Shown here piece after piece: positions 25,385-36,558 of a DNA stretch of 64,000 bases. Source of the DNA: Malus domestica (Eukaryota; Streptophyta; Magnoliopsida; Rosales; Rosaceae); the NCBI RefSeq assembly GCF_042453785.1, contig NC_091675.1:4910501-4974500 (forward strand), given 5' to 3'. The position numbers and the translations under genes were made by a program. Within the stretch, counting starts at the first letter, position 1. Each line of letters opens with the position of its first letter. Under the pieces are notes generated by a model, which saw nothing but the letters and a program-made list of their open reading frames with translations, ran no database searches and had not been told where the DNA came from.

Positions 25385-26557
25385 CCTGGTCAGAAGAGTT
25401 ATACTTCATACACATTTGTGTCTTTGCATAAGATCATCTCAAGCCAATTTGTAGAGAGAAACTTAGTGAATTGTATAATAGAAATTCATGATAACCAAAT
25501 TATATCATAACAGTACCTTGATTGGAGTCAATAATTCAGATAAATTGCAAAACCTGAAATTTATCATTGCTCATCCTGATCGAAATGAAGTATATTAACA
25601 TATACAACATTAAACATGTCACTATGCAGGTATATCTTAATCATATAATCAGTTTAAGCTTTCAGGAATCAAACCAAAATACAATACCATAAACCATCAT
25701 AAAAATTGAAGTCAATGAAATAAAAACATTGTGCTTTGGCACTTGGCAGATGACTACGTTCACACTGAACGAAAACATGGTGATATGGATAGGAATTTAA
25801 TCAACATAAATCCAATAAAATAGCAGAGATTATAATAGGTTAAAACCATGCTTTGTGGTTTTCCCAAGAAAAAAAAAATACAAACAAACCATACTTTGTG
25901 ATTCATGACCGTTGTGCCGCAAGAGAAAAAGGAACGTGGAGGTCTTGTTATTCGTATATGATGGTGTTGCTCATGTTAATTGATGGCCGTGGGTTGAAAA
26001 GATTGCATAAAAATTTAAGATAGGTGTATTGTATTTTCCTACACCTTGCTTTAAATTTTTGTTTTTAAGGCTCATTTCATCAAATTTTCGACAATTTTAA
26101 TCAAACTTCAATCTTAATAGGTTTTAATCACATAATCAGTGGTTCTGATACTAGTGATTACAACTTAGCATGGTTATATAATTAAAACACAAAGAAATAA
26201 TCGGTTGACTTGATTACAGCGATAGCCATGGAAGTTGAACAAGAATGACCTTGACTGGTGTAGCTATGGTTGATAGTTAATCACAAACAAGAACTCTTAC
26301 ACTCACTTAAAGACCTTTATATTCTGATGGTGATAGACCCTAAATGCATAACCCTTTCTCTGTGAACAAGGAATTCATTTATATGGATGCAATGGTAGCC
26401 AACTTCCATCTATCGTTGAGGGTTGGTTGTTCACCCGTTGCACCAAATCCCAATCATGTATGGAGTGGCTTTAGAAGCACGTTGGATGTATTTCCTCAAT
26501 TATAGGATGTTGGTTTTACATGTATTCAAACTCTAATGCTTTGCATTACCAACGTAT
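25385..26557. other. AT-rich intergenic DNA
   Basis: Unassigned; no ORF with recognisable homology. The first bases may be the interior of the Cassandra-type element. Confidence 0.3.
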
Positions 26558-27327
26558 TGTTGGAAATTTGAGTAGTTTGAGTAGAAATTTCTTTGTCCCA
26601 CATTGGCCATTCCCAAAAGATTTTATCACTTTATAAGGCTTTGTCCTTTATAGAAAGTGATTGGAGTAATAGGTCTGGAGACTAAAATTGGGCTCATCCT
26701 TGGGGTTGGGCTTTGGGGTGTACTAATTAATTAGTTATATATTAATATATATTTAATTGTCAAAAGATGGGCCTTGGGATGAAGTAATTATTTTTCGGAA
26801 TCAATTAATTATTTTTAATTTTGAATTTAAATTAATTAATTATTTTACCAACAGACTCATCTTTTTAGATGAAGTTTGAATTGTGAAAATGTAGAAACAA
26901 AAACACCATTTTCAGCGGATGTCTCACAACAGATGCATCCCTTCCTTATACCTGTTGCGAACATGTATAATCACATTATATATACATCTATCTGCATGAC
27001 ATTTAAAACACAAAAAATCATAAATCTTCTCCTGCAATCATAAACATCCTTTCTAAGAGAACCACATTAATATTCGCCAGAAGTCAATTTTTCGGTGTTG
27101 GAATTTCTTACTTAGATCGTTGAATCCTGGTGAAGCAGACGTCCGTAGAACTACAAGCACTGAGTAGGGGCGAAATTTCTGTTTCAAGGACATTGTGGTA
27201 CACAAGCCTCGATCTTTTATTACTTTGCTTAATTAATATTTCATCTTGTTGAGTCTCTGGAATATATTTATTCGTATTTATTATTAGTATATTTATTTTA
27301 TTACGGATTGTTAACATATATCCAACA
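26558..27327. mobile_element. Candidate solo LTR (about 770 bp)
   Basis: The block starts TGTTGGAAATTTG and ends ATATCCAACA, with complementary TGTTGGA/TCCAACA termini. It contains a TCCCACATTGGC block typical of plant LTR leaders. No primer site or polypurine tract follows. The flanking 5-mers (CGTAT and TATAT) match only at three positions, so the call is tentative. Confidence 0.35.
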
Positions 27328-27601
27328 TATATTACTTCTCCTTTATCACAAGTAGTTGAGTCCACATAGGACTCTTTGCCATTATAATAATGATAGGACT
27401 ATTGTAAATTAGGATGAACTTGATGGGTAAACCCATATTTATAAACCTTGTAGACAAAATTTTGGAAACTAAAAAACATGAAAGTTGATGATTGGTTTAT
27501 TACTGAAGTATTGATAAACATACTTAATTTTATTTGTAACACATCATTTAGTTTCCAAATTTCATCTCCATAACAATATCATATGAATAAAGAATACACC
27601 A

Positions 27602-28114
27602 TGTTGATGCACAAAATCAGCGAAGACTTTGGTACAACAGAAAGTGTCAGGTTTTGTGACCTTCGCTTGGTTGCTTCGGTCACTAGTGAGGATAAGTACG
27701 TAAATGAATAGAGACAGAGAAGCAAACACAGGATGTACGTGGTTCACCCAGATTGGCTACGTCCACGGAGTAGAGGAGTTCTTATTAGTAGTGAAGGGCT
27801 TACACAAGTACAAAGGATCAAGCTCTCAATTTAGTGAGTTCTTGTGAATGATTTAACACAAAATGGCATTAGGCAATATTGTGGGGGAATGACCCCTATT
27901 TATAGAAAAACTTGTAGCTTTGTCACATTGACATGTGTCATGTTATGATTGGTTCTTGATGTCGACACGTGCTGCGCTCTGATTGGCTTCTAATCTTGAC
28001 ACGTGTCGAGTAGTGATTGGCCTCCTGGTCGGAGGGGAACTCTTCTGGGTCCTTGACAGTATAGTGTTGGCCGGTGCTCGGTAGTTTCGGGATTGGTCAA
28101 GTATGGTACAAACA
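27602..28114 (-). repeat. 3' LTR of the Tat-like element
   Basis: 513 bp, identical by eye to 36577-37089. In sense (minus) orientation it carries three ACGTG-type boxes 34 bp apart (27930-28007), then a CTATAAATAGGGG TATA box (27893-27905). Confidence 0.92.
27893..28007 (-). promoter_or_regulatory. LTR U3 promoter: 34-bp-spaced ACGTG boxes plus TATA box
   Basis: GACATGTGTC (27930), GACACGTGCT (27964) and GACACGTGTC (27998) are spaced exactly 34 bp, each beside a GATTGG (CCAAT-box complement). The TATA box CTATAAATA follows on the minus strand. ACACGTGTC is a G-box/ABRE-type core bound by bZIP factors. The same block is in the 5' LTR. Confidence 0.6.
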
Positions 28115-29999
28115 GTGCTCCCCTAAGTTCCCGAGTGAGGGAAACTCCTCGGTTGGGGACTTGCAAGATCCAATCCCTTGAGTAATCACGAAACTTCTAA
28201 GTACCGAAGTGTGGTCTGATCTTCATCTGCCCTTCTCTGGAAGTACCTTTCCTCCATCCGGGAATGGTGTATTTAGCTGATGTTGACGCACAAGGTAATG
28301 TATCAATTTTGGATGAAGCTTAGTTGTAGTTTCGGGCTTAGTCAAGTGTGATACAAACCCTATAGTAGGAGTCCCCCAAGTCGCCGAGCTAGGAGATCTG
28401 CCGAAAGAGGTGACAGACAAGGTAAGCAGTCAAACTTCCAAGTAAGCAACCCAGGATCAAAGGTTTGACTTCGGCTTCCGGTTGATTGTTCTCCTTCTCC
28501 TTGTCTCTCATTCAACTGCCAGGATAAGGAGAAGCAAATGGATAAGAGATGATATGAGATACTTTTGCTTTTGAAGAAGTAACTTTCCACAGGCTTATTC
28601 TTGAACTGTGCTGGAGGGTTTTCTGGTGCCCTTCAGAGTATAAGGCCGACTCAAAAATTTGAGGGTCAAAACAAGTCCATCAAATCTAGAGTACGTTCGA
28701 CCTTGATGATATGGGATACTTTTGCTGTTGACGGAATAATGAATGTGGTATGGAAAGGTGTCGTGCTGTAGTGATCTGTTTCAGCTCACCGTTGAACCTT
28801 CTGCTTCAATCTTTTGCATGGCAGAAGTGGTGTGCAACCTTTGCATTTAAATGGTCCTTCAGAACATTCCTTCATAGTGACTCATCCACGCTTGGCAGCT
28901 TCAGTGTAAAGAGCCAATATCTGATCAACTGTCATGAGGCATTTGCCGGTGGAATTCGTGACCTTGACAGCAGTTGAGGATGAGTACTCGAGAGCAATGC
29001 TAAGTAAGCAACCAGGCAAAGGCTCCAGGCAGTCAGTTCCAAATTGGAGGTTTGATTTCAGGTTCCGACTGACTGCTCTCTTTCTCCTTGTCCTGCAGGT
29101 GTGGACAAGGACAAAGACAAAGACAGGGAGAAAGCATGATATGGGATACTCTTGCTTTCGACCCTGATGATATGAGATACTCTTGTTCTTGGTGTGGCTT
29201 ATTTGCTGAGGTATTATCGGGGGGAAATAAAGCTGAGTATTTCGAGAGGTTATGTTGAGGGTGCCTTTTCGAATGCGAGAAAGGGTTGAGCATTTTTGCA
29301 GGTTTGCCTGTCCGTTGAGGAGGGAGGTCAATGTATATAGGGATTTCCCAATAACAAGTAGTAATGCTATTCCTTTACCCTTCTTGGTCACAGCAATGTA
29401 GTGGGAGCTGCCAGCTTCACGTGTTTTAATTTTGTCAGAGCACTTTGAAAAAGTGGTATGTGGTATCTGGAAAGCTGATGTTACGTGTGAAGATTACAGA
29501 CAAGCTTTATCTAAGGAAATCTGGCTCTCGAAGTTCTGAGAGTTGTGCCTCTTCGGTTTTCGAACAAGTAATCCCGTCGAGGATCTGACTCTCGAGATTC
29601 GGAAAGCGGTGCTACTCCGGTTTTTTAGAAAGTAATTATGTTGGGAGTCTTTTCTCGAATGTGAGTAAAGGTTGGACGTTCTTGCCAACCTGTCTTGCCG
29701 CAAAACCCGGAGGTCGACACACATAGGGACTTTCCAGTTGTCAAGCAGTGGTGCTGTTCCTTTACCCTTATGGGTAATAGTAGGGTAGCTGGAACTTCGA
29801 AATTCTCGTGCCTAAACTTTGTCAGAGATCTTTGACAAAGTTATATGTGGTACCCGAGGAGTTGATGGTGCATATGGAGAGCGGTGATTGAACAGTAAGA
29901 TTCACGTGCTTTCTACTTCACCAGAAATCTTCGACAGATTGCCCGTAATTTCCGCAAAGCTGAGTGTGCATGTGACAGGTGCTGACGAGGCTGAAAAAG
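28115..29999. other. Non-coding 3' interior of the Tat-like element
   Basis: It begins with a CCCCTAAGTTCCCGAGTGAG block next to the LTR; the block recurs at about 31221 and, diverged, in the element at 44.7-48.5 kb. The rest, including repeated ATATGGGATACT(T/C)TTGCT phrases (28550-29190), has no convincing ORF. 29520-29760 corresponds to one unit of the 218-bp repeat seen at 1-614. Confidence 0.5.
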
Positions 30000-30005
30000 C
30001 AGGTG

Positions 30006-30216
30006 CTTCTTCGATTTCTGAGATCGGCCCTCGTGGTCTCTGAGCAGCCCAGCTTTTGAGAAAGCAAACGCCTCTTCGATTTCTGAGATCGGCCCTCGTG
30101 GTCTCTGAGCAGCCCAGCTTTTGAGAAAGCAAACGCCTCTTCGATTTCTGAGATCGGCCCTCGTGGTCTCTGAGCAGCCCAGCTTTTGAGAAAGCAAACG
30201 CCTCTTCGATTTCTGA
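30006..30216. repeat. 65-bp tandem repeat upstream of accessory ORF (copy 2)
   Basis: Three full 65-bp units start at 30006, 30071 and 30136, plus a partial one at 30201. They are more uniform than at 933-1160. The array ends about 140 bp before the accessory start codon. Confidence 0.9.
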
Positions 30217-30355
30217 AGCTCCGTCGAGTGCAGATTTTTATAGAGGCTGGCATTAAGTTCCACAGCACACTTGAATCTCTACCAGTAGAAGCTCATTTCT
30301 TGCACTTCTAAGATCTTGATTTGTCTGACCTCTTCCTTCTTCAACACATTTGAAA

Positions 30356-31030
30356 ATGTCTGGACCCTCCGACCGTCGTTTTGACTTGAACCTTGGAGAA
30401 GAGACAGCCACGCCTTCTCCAGACAACATATGGCGCCCATCCTTCATATCCCCTACTGGTCCTCTTACCGTTGGGGATTCTGTGATGAAGAATGATATGA
30501 CCGCTGCAGTGGTGGCCAGGAACCTTCTCACTCCCAAAGATAATAGACTACTTTCCAAACGGTCTGATGAGTTGGCTGTTAAGGACTCTCTGGCTCTTAG
30601 TGTTCAGTGTGCAGGTTCTGTGTCTAATATGGCCCAACGCCTATTTGCTAGAACCCGCCAAGTAGAATCATTAGCTGCTGAAGTGATGAGTCTCAAACAG
30701 GAGATTAGAGGGCTCAAGCATGAGAATAAGCAGTTGCACCGGCTCGCCCATGACTATGCTACAAACATGAAGAGGAAACTTGACCAGATGAAGGAATCTG
30801 ATGGTAAGGTTTTACTTGATCATCAGCGGTTTGTGGGTTTGTTCCAAAGGCATTTATTGCCTTCGTCCTCTAGGGTTGTACCTGGTAATGAAGCTTCAAA
30901 TGATGAACCTCCAATGCCTCCTCCTTCTGGGGTTTTGTCAAGTACTGAGGCTCCGGATAACCACCCTCCGGTGCTTTCTCTTTCTGGGGCTCTACCGACT
31001 GCTGAGACTTCCCCTAAGCAACCTTTGTGA
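30356..31030 (+). CDS. Antisense accessory protein of the Tat-like retroelement (copy 2)
   Basis: A 224-aa ORF from ATG 30356, homologous to 1304-1978. It lies between integrase and the 3' LTR but on the opposite strand, so it needs its own promoter; the 65-bp array and a pyrimidine-rich leader precede it. Residues 32-150 are identical to copy 1 although the DNA differs at 16 third or synonymous positions. The N-terminal linker and the Pro/Ser-rich tail carry the amino-acid changes. The FDLNL (EAR-like) motif and the coiled coil are conserved. No enzymatic motif or membrane span is seen. It is probably a nuclear or cytosolic oligomerising protein; its role (repression, nuclear targeting, or assembly help) is inference. 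Confidence 0.78.
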   Translation: MSGPSDRRFDLNLGEETATPSPDNIWRPSFISPTGPLTVGDSVMKNDMTAAVVARNLLTPKDNRLLSKRSDELAVKDSLALSVQCAGSVSNMAQRLFARTRQVESLAAEVMSLKQEIRGLKHENKQLHRLAHDYATNMKRKLDQMKESDGKVLLDHQRFVGLFQRHLLPSSSRVVPGNEASNDEPPMPPPSGVLSSTEAPDNHPPVLSLSGALPTAETSPKQPL

Positions 31031-31546
31031 AGGCTCCCTTTTGTTTGTTTATTTTGACTCATGTATATGTACATATTTGTGGCTTATCGAAAATATTAAT
31101 AAATAAGCTTTGCTTCATTTCAACATATTGTGTTAAATACACCAAAGCCTTCTTCATAAAGTTCTTTGAATTTTTGCTTTTGTTGAAACCTGTATTGTTG
31201 AAGCTTTGTGAGTGAAGCATGTAGTTTGAGGTAGTGTTCCCTTAATTTCCCGAGTGAGGAAAACTTCTCGGTTGGAGACTTGAAAAATCCAAGTCACTGA
31301 GTAGTCACGAACTTTTGAGTACCAAGGCGTAGTAGCATATGGTGGGAGTCCCCCAAGTCTCTAGTCGAGGGAGTTGACGAATGAGGTGTCTTGCTAATAG
31401 TCCATGTCGTAAGTACCAAAACTTCATTCTTTTGTTTTCTAAGTGGTAGCCCCGGACTTTTTCTTCATAGATTTTGTTTATGAAGGTTGCTAGGCCCGAA
31501 TAAGTGGAATTGCAGAAGGTGTAACCGTTGGTGCATTAACATCATA

Positions 31547-31640
31547 ATGGAAGCATCACAATGATGGAAGCATCACAATGATGAAAGCATCATAATGATG
31601 AAAACACCATAATGATGAAACATCATAATGATGTTTCTTT
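31547..31640. repeat. GATGAAAGCATCA(T/C)AAT short tandem repeat
   Basis: Five to six degenerate 17-18-bp units built on GAAGCATCACAATGATG, inside the Tat-like element. Confidence 0.75.
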
Positions 31641-31709
31641 GGTGGAATTGTTTTTCATTTCCCCTAACAACCGGAATTGTTTTTCAACATAACACCATCA
31701 TCTGTAGGT

Positions 31710-32520
31710 CGAATCACAAAGTTGTCTTCATGAAAGTTGTTCGTTAATTCCTTAACTACAACATATCCAAATTGGAGAGCCATCGGAGCAGTACAACTCC
31801 AGAAATCCAGGTATGATGAGTGACTGTTTATCATTTGTCTGTCAACCCGTCAGATTTGTTGTGAGCTTTGAAACTCTATTTTCTCTTGCTCAGATCAGCA
31901 TGCTTTCTTCATTGAAGTTGTTCCTCAGCTTGTGAACTACAACATATCCAAATTTGAGATCCCTCGGAGCTGTATAACTCAAGAAACTCAGGTATGATGA
32001 ATGACTGGTTATTATTTTTCTGTCAACCCGTCAGATTTGTTGTGAGCTTCGAAACTCCATTTTCTCTTGTTCAGATCGGTATGCTTTCTTCATTGAAGTT
32101 GTTCCTCAGCTTGTGAACTACAACATATCCAAATTTGAGATCCCTCGGAGCTGTATAACTCAAGAAACTCAGGTATGATGAATGACTGGTTATTATTTTT
32201 CTGTCAACCCGTCAGATTTGTTGTGAGCTTCGAAACTCCATTTTCTCTTGTTCATATCGGTATGCTTTCTTCATTGAAGTTGTTCCTCAGCTTGTGAACT
32301 ACAACATATCCAAATTTGAGATCCCTCGGAGCTGTATAACTCAATAAATTCAGGTATGATGAATGACTGGTTATTATTTGTCTGTCAACCCGTCAGATTT
32401 GTTGTGAGCTTCGAAACTCCATTTTCTCTTGTTCAGATCGGTATGCTTTCTTCATTGAAGTTGTTCCTCATCGACTCTTTCATAACATATCAAAAATTCA
32501 GGATGAACTAACGGTTAAAT
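31710..32520. repeat. 181-bp tandem repeat, about 4.5 copies, in Tat-like element
   Basis: The phrase CAG/CATATC(A/G)G(C/T)ATGCTTTCTTC recurs at 31891, 32072, 32253 and 32434, exactly 181 bp apart; inner units are nearly identical and the outer ones more diverged. The 3' untranslated region of Tat/Ogre elements is known to breed satellite repeats. Confidence 0.9.
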
Positions 32521-33043
32521 ATTTCCAGATCTTCGAAACATCACAACAGCTTCGAAATCTGCAAGAAGCCGACTATCATGTTTGGAGCTTCAACACTTTA
32601 ATTTCCGTCGCTCAAACAGAAATGGTTCCTTCTTGAAAGTTGTTCATATGCTCAAGAACTATAGGGTGTCCAAAATTCAGCTCCATTGGAGAAGAGCAGA
32701 GGTTGCAGAAATTTGATAGATGAAAGGAGGCGGAAGAGGGAGAGAGAGAAAAAGTCTCATGGGTTGGATTTCTATTTTGGGGCAGATTCCAATTTTTGTA
32801 GCACCTTCATTATTGATGAATTGCTTGTACTTTTGTCCATTATGAAATTTGGGACTTTGGCTTGTGGTTGGATCTATTATAATATGTTTGAGAACATATA
32901 TAAGTGAATAAATAAGAAGGAAAATTTTGGGCCCTTGTGGGTGTAAAACAAAAAATGTTTATGTTTACCCAAGTGTTTTTGTACAAGTTCAAGGGCATCT
33001 TGGGTTTTGTGAACAAAATTTGTTTATTTGGAGCAAGGTTTTG

Positions 33044-33417
33044 TGTTGAAGCTTTGTAGGTGAAGCTTTGTGGGTGAAGCTTTGGAGGTGAAGCTTTTCG
33101 GGTGAAGCTTGTTGGGTGAAGCTTTTTAGGTGAAGCTTTGTGGGTGAAGCTTTTTAGGTGAAGCTTTTCGGGTGAAGCTTTTTGGGTGAAGCTTTTTAGG
33201 TGAAGCTTTTCGGGTGAAGCTTTTTGGGTGAAGCTTTTTAGGTGAAGCTTTGATGGTGAAGCTTTTTGGGTGAAGCTTTTTAGGTGAAGCTTTTTGGGTG
33301 AAGCTTTTTAGGTGAAGCTTTGATGGTGAAGCTTTTTGGGTGAAGCTTTTTAGGTGAAGCTTTGTGGGTGAAGCTTTGGAGGTGAAGCTTTTCGGGTGAA
33401 GCTTTTTGGATGAAGCT

Positions 33418-33418
<1 letters not shown>
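33044..33418. repeat. 14-bp minisatellite (GTGAAGCTTTTTGG), about 26 copies
   Basis: Each unit carries AAGCTT (HindIII), and variants alternate at the last 5 bases. The array ends in a run of about 38 T (33419-33458), a likely assembly weak point. A diverged cousin lies at about 45910-46010 in the other LTR element. Confidence 0.92.
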
Positions 33419-33458
<40 letters not shown>

Positions 33459-33669
33459 GCGCTTGACACGGTCTTCATTTGCTTGTTTTGTAGTAACTGT
33501 GGAAGACAGATTGCTTTCTGATTGAGAAGGGTTCCGGCATTGCTTGCTATGAATGTAAAAGAGTGAGGGCTGAGTTGGCTAAATTACCTCTTTATTGAAT
33601 TCATTGCCAAATGGCCTTCATTACATAGGATGCCGAACGGCTATAGCTCAACACTTGTACATCGTGAGT

Positions 33670-34784
33670 CTATTTGTAGTAGTACTTCAAGTGATCAGCG
33701 TTCCATGGATGGCCAAGGGTCTTGCCATCGGAGCTTCTAAGTGTGTAAGAGCCAGGGCGACTGATGCCAATGACTTCATACAGTCCATCCCAGTTTGGAC
33801 TAAGTGTGCCTTCACTCGGGACTCTGTCGCAGAGTAATCTTTTCTTTAAGACCCAGTCTCCTATTTTGAAAGAACGAGGCTTGACCCTAGAGTCATAATA
33901 GTTGGAGATGCGCTGCTTGTAGGCGACATTCCTCAAGTGAGCTTGGTTTCTGTGTTCCTCGACTAAATCCAAGTTGAGGGTGAGTTGTTTGTCATTTTCA
34001 CTTTGAATGTAGTTCTGGACTCGGAATGTTGCTTGCTCGAGCTCAACAGGGACAACCGCCTCTGTGCCAAAGGCAAGTGAGAATGGAGTTTCTCCTGTTG
34101 AAGTCCGATATGAAGTGCGATATGACCAAAGAACTTGGGGTACAAATTCTGGCCAACAGCCTTTAGCTTTGTCCAAGCTGGTTTTCAAAGTGCGCTTGAT
34201 TATTTTGTTGATGGCCTCAACTTGTCCATTAGACTGGGGATGAGCTGGAGAGGCAAAGCATAAGTTGATGTTGAACTTAGAGCAGAACAACCTGAACTTC
34301 TTGTTGTCAAACTGTCGCCCATTGTCAGTGACTATCGCATTGGGAATGCCGAATCTACAAAGGATGTTCTTCCACACGAAGTCCTCTATCTTTGCCTCAG
34401 TAATGGTTGCCAAGGGTTCTACTTCGGCCCACTTTGTGAAGTAGTCCACTGCAACGACTGCGTAACAGACTTTGCCCTTCCCTGCCGGCATTGGGCCGAT
34501 CAAATCAAGTCCCCACTGGGCGAAGGGCCAAGGGCTGATCATAGGAGTAAGAGGCTCTGGAGGGGAATGAGGAATAGCCGCATATCGTTGACATTTGTCA
34601 CATGAGCGGGATACTTTGATGGCATCCTGGTGGAGTGTTGGCCAGTAATATCCTTGGCGAAAAGTCTTGTGTGCTAGGGACCGAGATCCAGCATGATCTC
34701 CACAGACTCCCTCATGTATTTCCCGAAGGACGATTTCCGCCTCGGCAGGCGTAAGACACCTTAAGTATGGCAGGCTAAAACCTC
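33670..34784 (-). CDS. Integrase (truncated pol of the Tat-like element)
   Basis: The frame opens after a TAG at about 34785, overlaps the gag end, and stops at 33670; the first ATG is 34542, so it was part of a longer pol. It has an HHCC zinc-binding domain (EIHEGVCGDH ... CDKCQRYA), the catalytic core (AVDYFTKWAE, IVTDNGRQFDN, QSNGQVEAINK: D, D, E present) and a C-terminal module with SPNWDGLYEV and GSYTL. The upstream protease, RT and RNase H are missing. The join to gag is marked by a 22-bp direct repeat 66 bp apart (about 34783 and 34849). The remaining integrase frame is open, consistent with recent loss. Confidence 0.85.
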
Positions 34785-36469
34785 GCTATTGTGGCGATAC
34801 CCTTGACGCGGGTTTGACCCACTGCATTGACTGCCTGGGGGCGAGCGCTATTGTGGCGATACCCTTGGTTATCGGGATAGTGTCCCTTACTCTTTTTACT
34901 GAAAGGAGAGTGGTGAGGATGGAAATCCTTCCTCTTGCCTTGAAATTGATATGTCTGTTGATTCGGTGAAGCATTATGCAAGGCATGGGGAGGTGCCACT
35001 GCTGTTTGGAAAGTCGAGGTCTTCTCATTTAGGTGAGTCTGGCTTCCACCTCCCACTTGTTGATAAAGGATGGTTGTAGGGGGTTTCTCCTGATATGTCT
35101 TTGCCTCGGCGGAGGCATGGTTATAAGCCTGCGCCATCACCTCAGAGTAAGTCTTCCAAGTATTGGCATTGATCATGTATTTAAAGAAACAATCACGTAG
35201 GCCTGCCGTGAAGGCTTTGAGGGCAGTCTTGTCGTCTGCCTCGGCACACCGGGAGTATTCATGGCTGAAGCGGCCAACATACATACGTAATGACTCGTCT
35301 GGCTTCTGGCGGATAGTGTACAAGTCATCTGCAGAGTGCAAGCGATCGGTTTGGAAAATGTGTTGGGAAACAAATAGTTTCCTCAATTCCTCAAATGAGT
35401 CTACCGTCTCAGGTGTAAGACGACAATACCAATTTAGAGCTCCGCCAGAGAGGGTGGAGGGGAAGAGAAGACATCGCTCTTCGTCGGTGTGCATCCGGTA
35501 TGCCATGGTGGACTCAAAGAGGTTAAGGTGCTCAATCGGGTCCTCTTTTCCAGTATAAAGTTGCAAGCCAAGCTTTTGCTTTGTCTTTGCTTGAAGGGGG
35601 GTGTTGAGGATCCTCCTTGTAAGAGGGCCAGGCCTGGGTTGGTTCCAGTCAGGTATTTCAGCCTGACGTTCAGCCTTCAACTTGTTTACTTCCTCAATAA
35701 GTTGTAGGACAAGGGGGTCCTGAGCGGAATTATGTGCCACTGGAGCTTTCTTTCGTAAATCTCCATCTCCTCTTGGAATTAGGAAGGTTTGATCAAGGGC
35801 ATGTGATTTTTCCCTAGACTCGCTGTACTGGCTTCCAGGGTATGTCTGTCGGAACACCTCTGAGTCCCCTGTACCCTCATGTCTCTCTGGGACTTGTTGC
35901 CCCTTCCCCAAATTGGTGGCCGGCTTGGGCCGTGGCAGGGGACCGAGTCTCTCAGAAATCCTTGGGTCATTAATCTTTGAGCTTATATGGATGGAATTCT
36001 CTCGACGTTGCTTCAGGAAATCCCGACAATCGCGAAAGACGGCTTTCGATCCTTCTGCCCCTTCAGCAAAGAGGTGTCTCCCTCCACTTCTCATGGTTCG
36101 GGTCGAAGCAACTGGGTTAAGAGAAGCCTCATGTTGATTATCAAGTCGAGGGGTAATCTGTTCCCTATCAGGGATATCTATGTCGAATGCATGTGACCCT
36201 CCATGTTGGAGGGCACCCAGTTGATGGTTGACTTCCACGGGGGCAACAAGCTCGCGTGTCTGAGCTTGCCTAGCTTCGTGGAGTGTCTCGAAGAGCTTCT
36301 CATATTGCTCCTGGAGGACCTCATTCCTCATTGCTATCTTGTTGTTCTGAGCTTCCAACTCATCGACTTTAGCTTGAAGAAGAACTCGTTTTCCTTCCTT
36401 CTTTCGTTGTTTCGCACTATGTGCAAGGGGGGTGTCATTCTGTGTGCTATGGCTTCCTTCGCTTCCCAT
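34775..36469 (-). CDS. Gag polyprotein of the Tat-like element
   Basis: 564 aa from the ATG at 36469 (MGSEGSHSTQND); the open frame upstream runs back through the primer site into the LTR and is not coding. The N-terminus has a coiled coil (VLLQAKVDELEAQNNKIAM ... YEKLFETLHEARQ). The retrotransposon gag domain lies at about 310-470 (LGLQLYTGKEDPIEHLNLFE, GGALNWYCRLTPETVDSFEE, YVGRFSHEYSRCAEADD). The basic C-terminus has His/Arg-rich stretches but no CCHC knuckle, which was probably lost with the deletion at the stop (34775). The frame is intact. It makes the virus-like-particle shell of the element. Confidence 0.85.
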   Translation of the reverse strand: MGSEGSHSTQNDTPLAHSAKQRKKEGKRVLLQAKVDELEAQNNKIAMRNEVLQEQYEKLFETLHEARQAQTRELVAPVEVNHQLGALQHGGSHAFDIDIPDREQITPRLDNQHEASLNPVASTRTMRSGGRHLFAEGAEGSKAVFRDCRDFLKQRRENSIHISSKINDPRISERLGPLPRPKPATNLGKGQQVPERHEGTGDSEVFRQTYPGSQYSESREKSHALDQTFLIPRGDGDLRKKAPVAHNSAQDPLVLQLIEEVNKLKAERQAEIPDWNQPRPGPLTRRILNTPLQAKTKQKLGLQLYTGKEDPIEHLNLFESTMAYRMHTDEERCLLFPSTLSGGALNWYCRLTPETVDSFEELRKLFVSQHIFQTDRLHSADDLYTIRQKPDESLRMYVGRFSHEYSRCAEADDKTALKAFTAGLRDCFFKYMINANTWKTYSEVMAQAYNHASAEAKTYQEKPPTTILYQQVGGGSQTHLNEKTSTFQTAVAPPHALHNASPNQQTYQFQGKRKDFHPHHSPFSKKSKGHYPDNQGYRHNSARPQAVNAVGQTRVKGIATIARF

Positions 36470-36558
36470 GCTGGAGAGGGATGCCTGATCAAAAGAAAGT
36501 GTACGAATGATAGAAACCAGCTTGACACAGCTGAAGAGAGTAGGAATAAGTGTCGTTT

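Noticed and set aside
29902-30558. Minus-strand frames over the second 65-bp array and antisense to the accessory ORF
   Set aside because: Same repeat artefact; the plus-strand ORF has the silent-change signature, the minus frames do not.
31547-33418. CRISPR-like regularly spaced repeats
   Set aside because: Contiguous tandem repeats without unique spacers in a plant retroelement.
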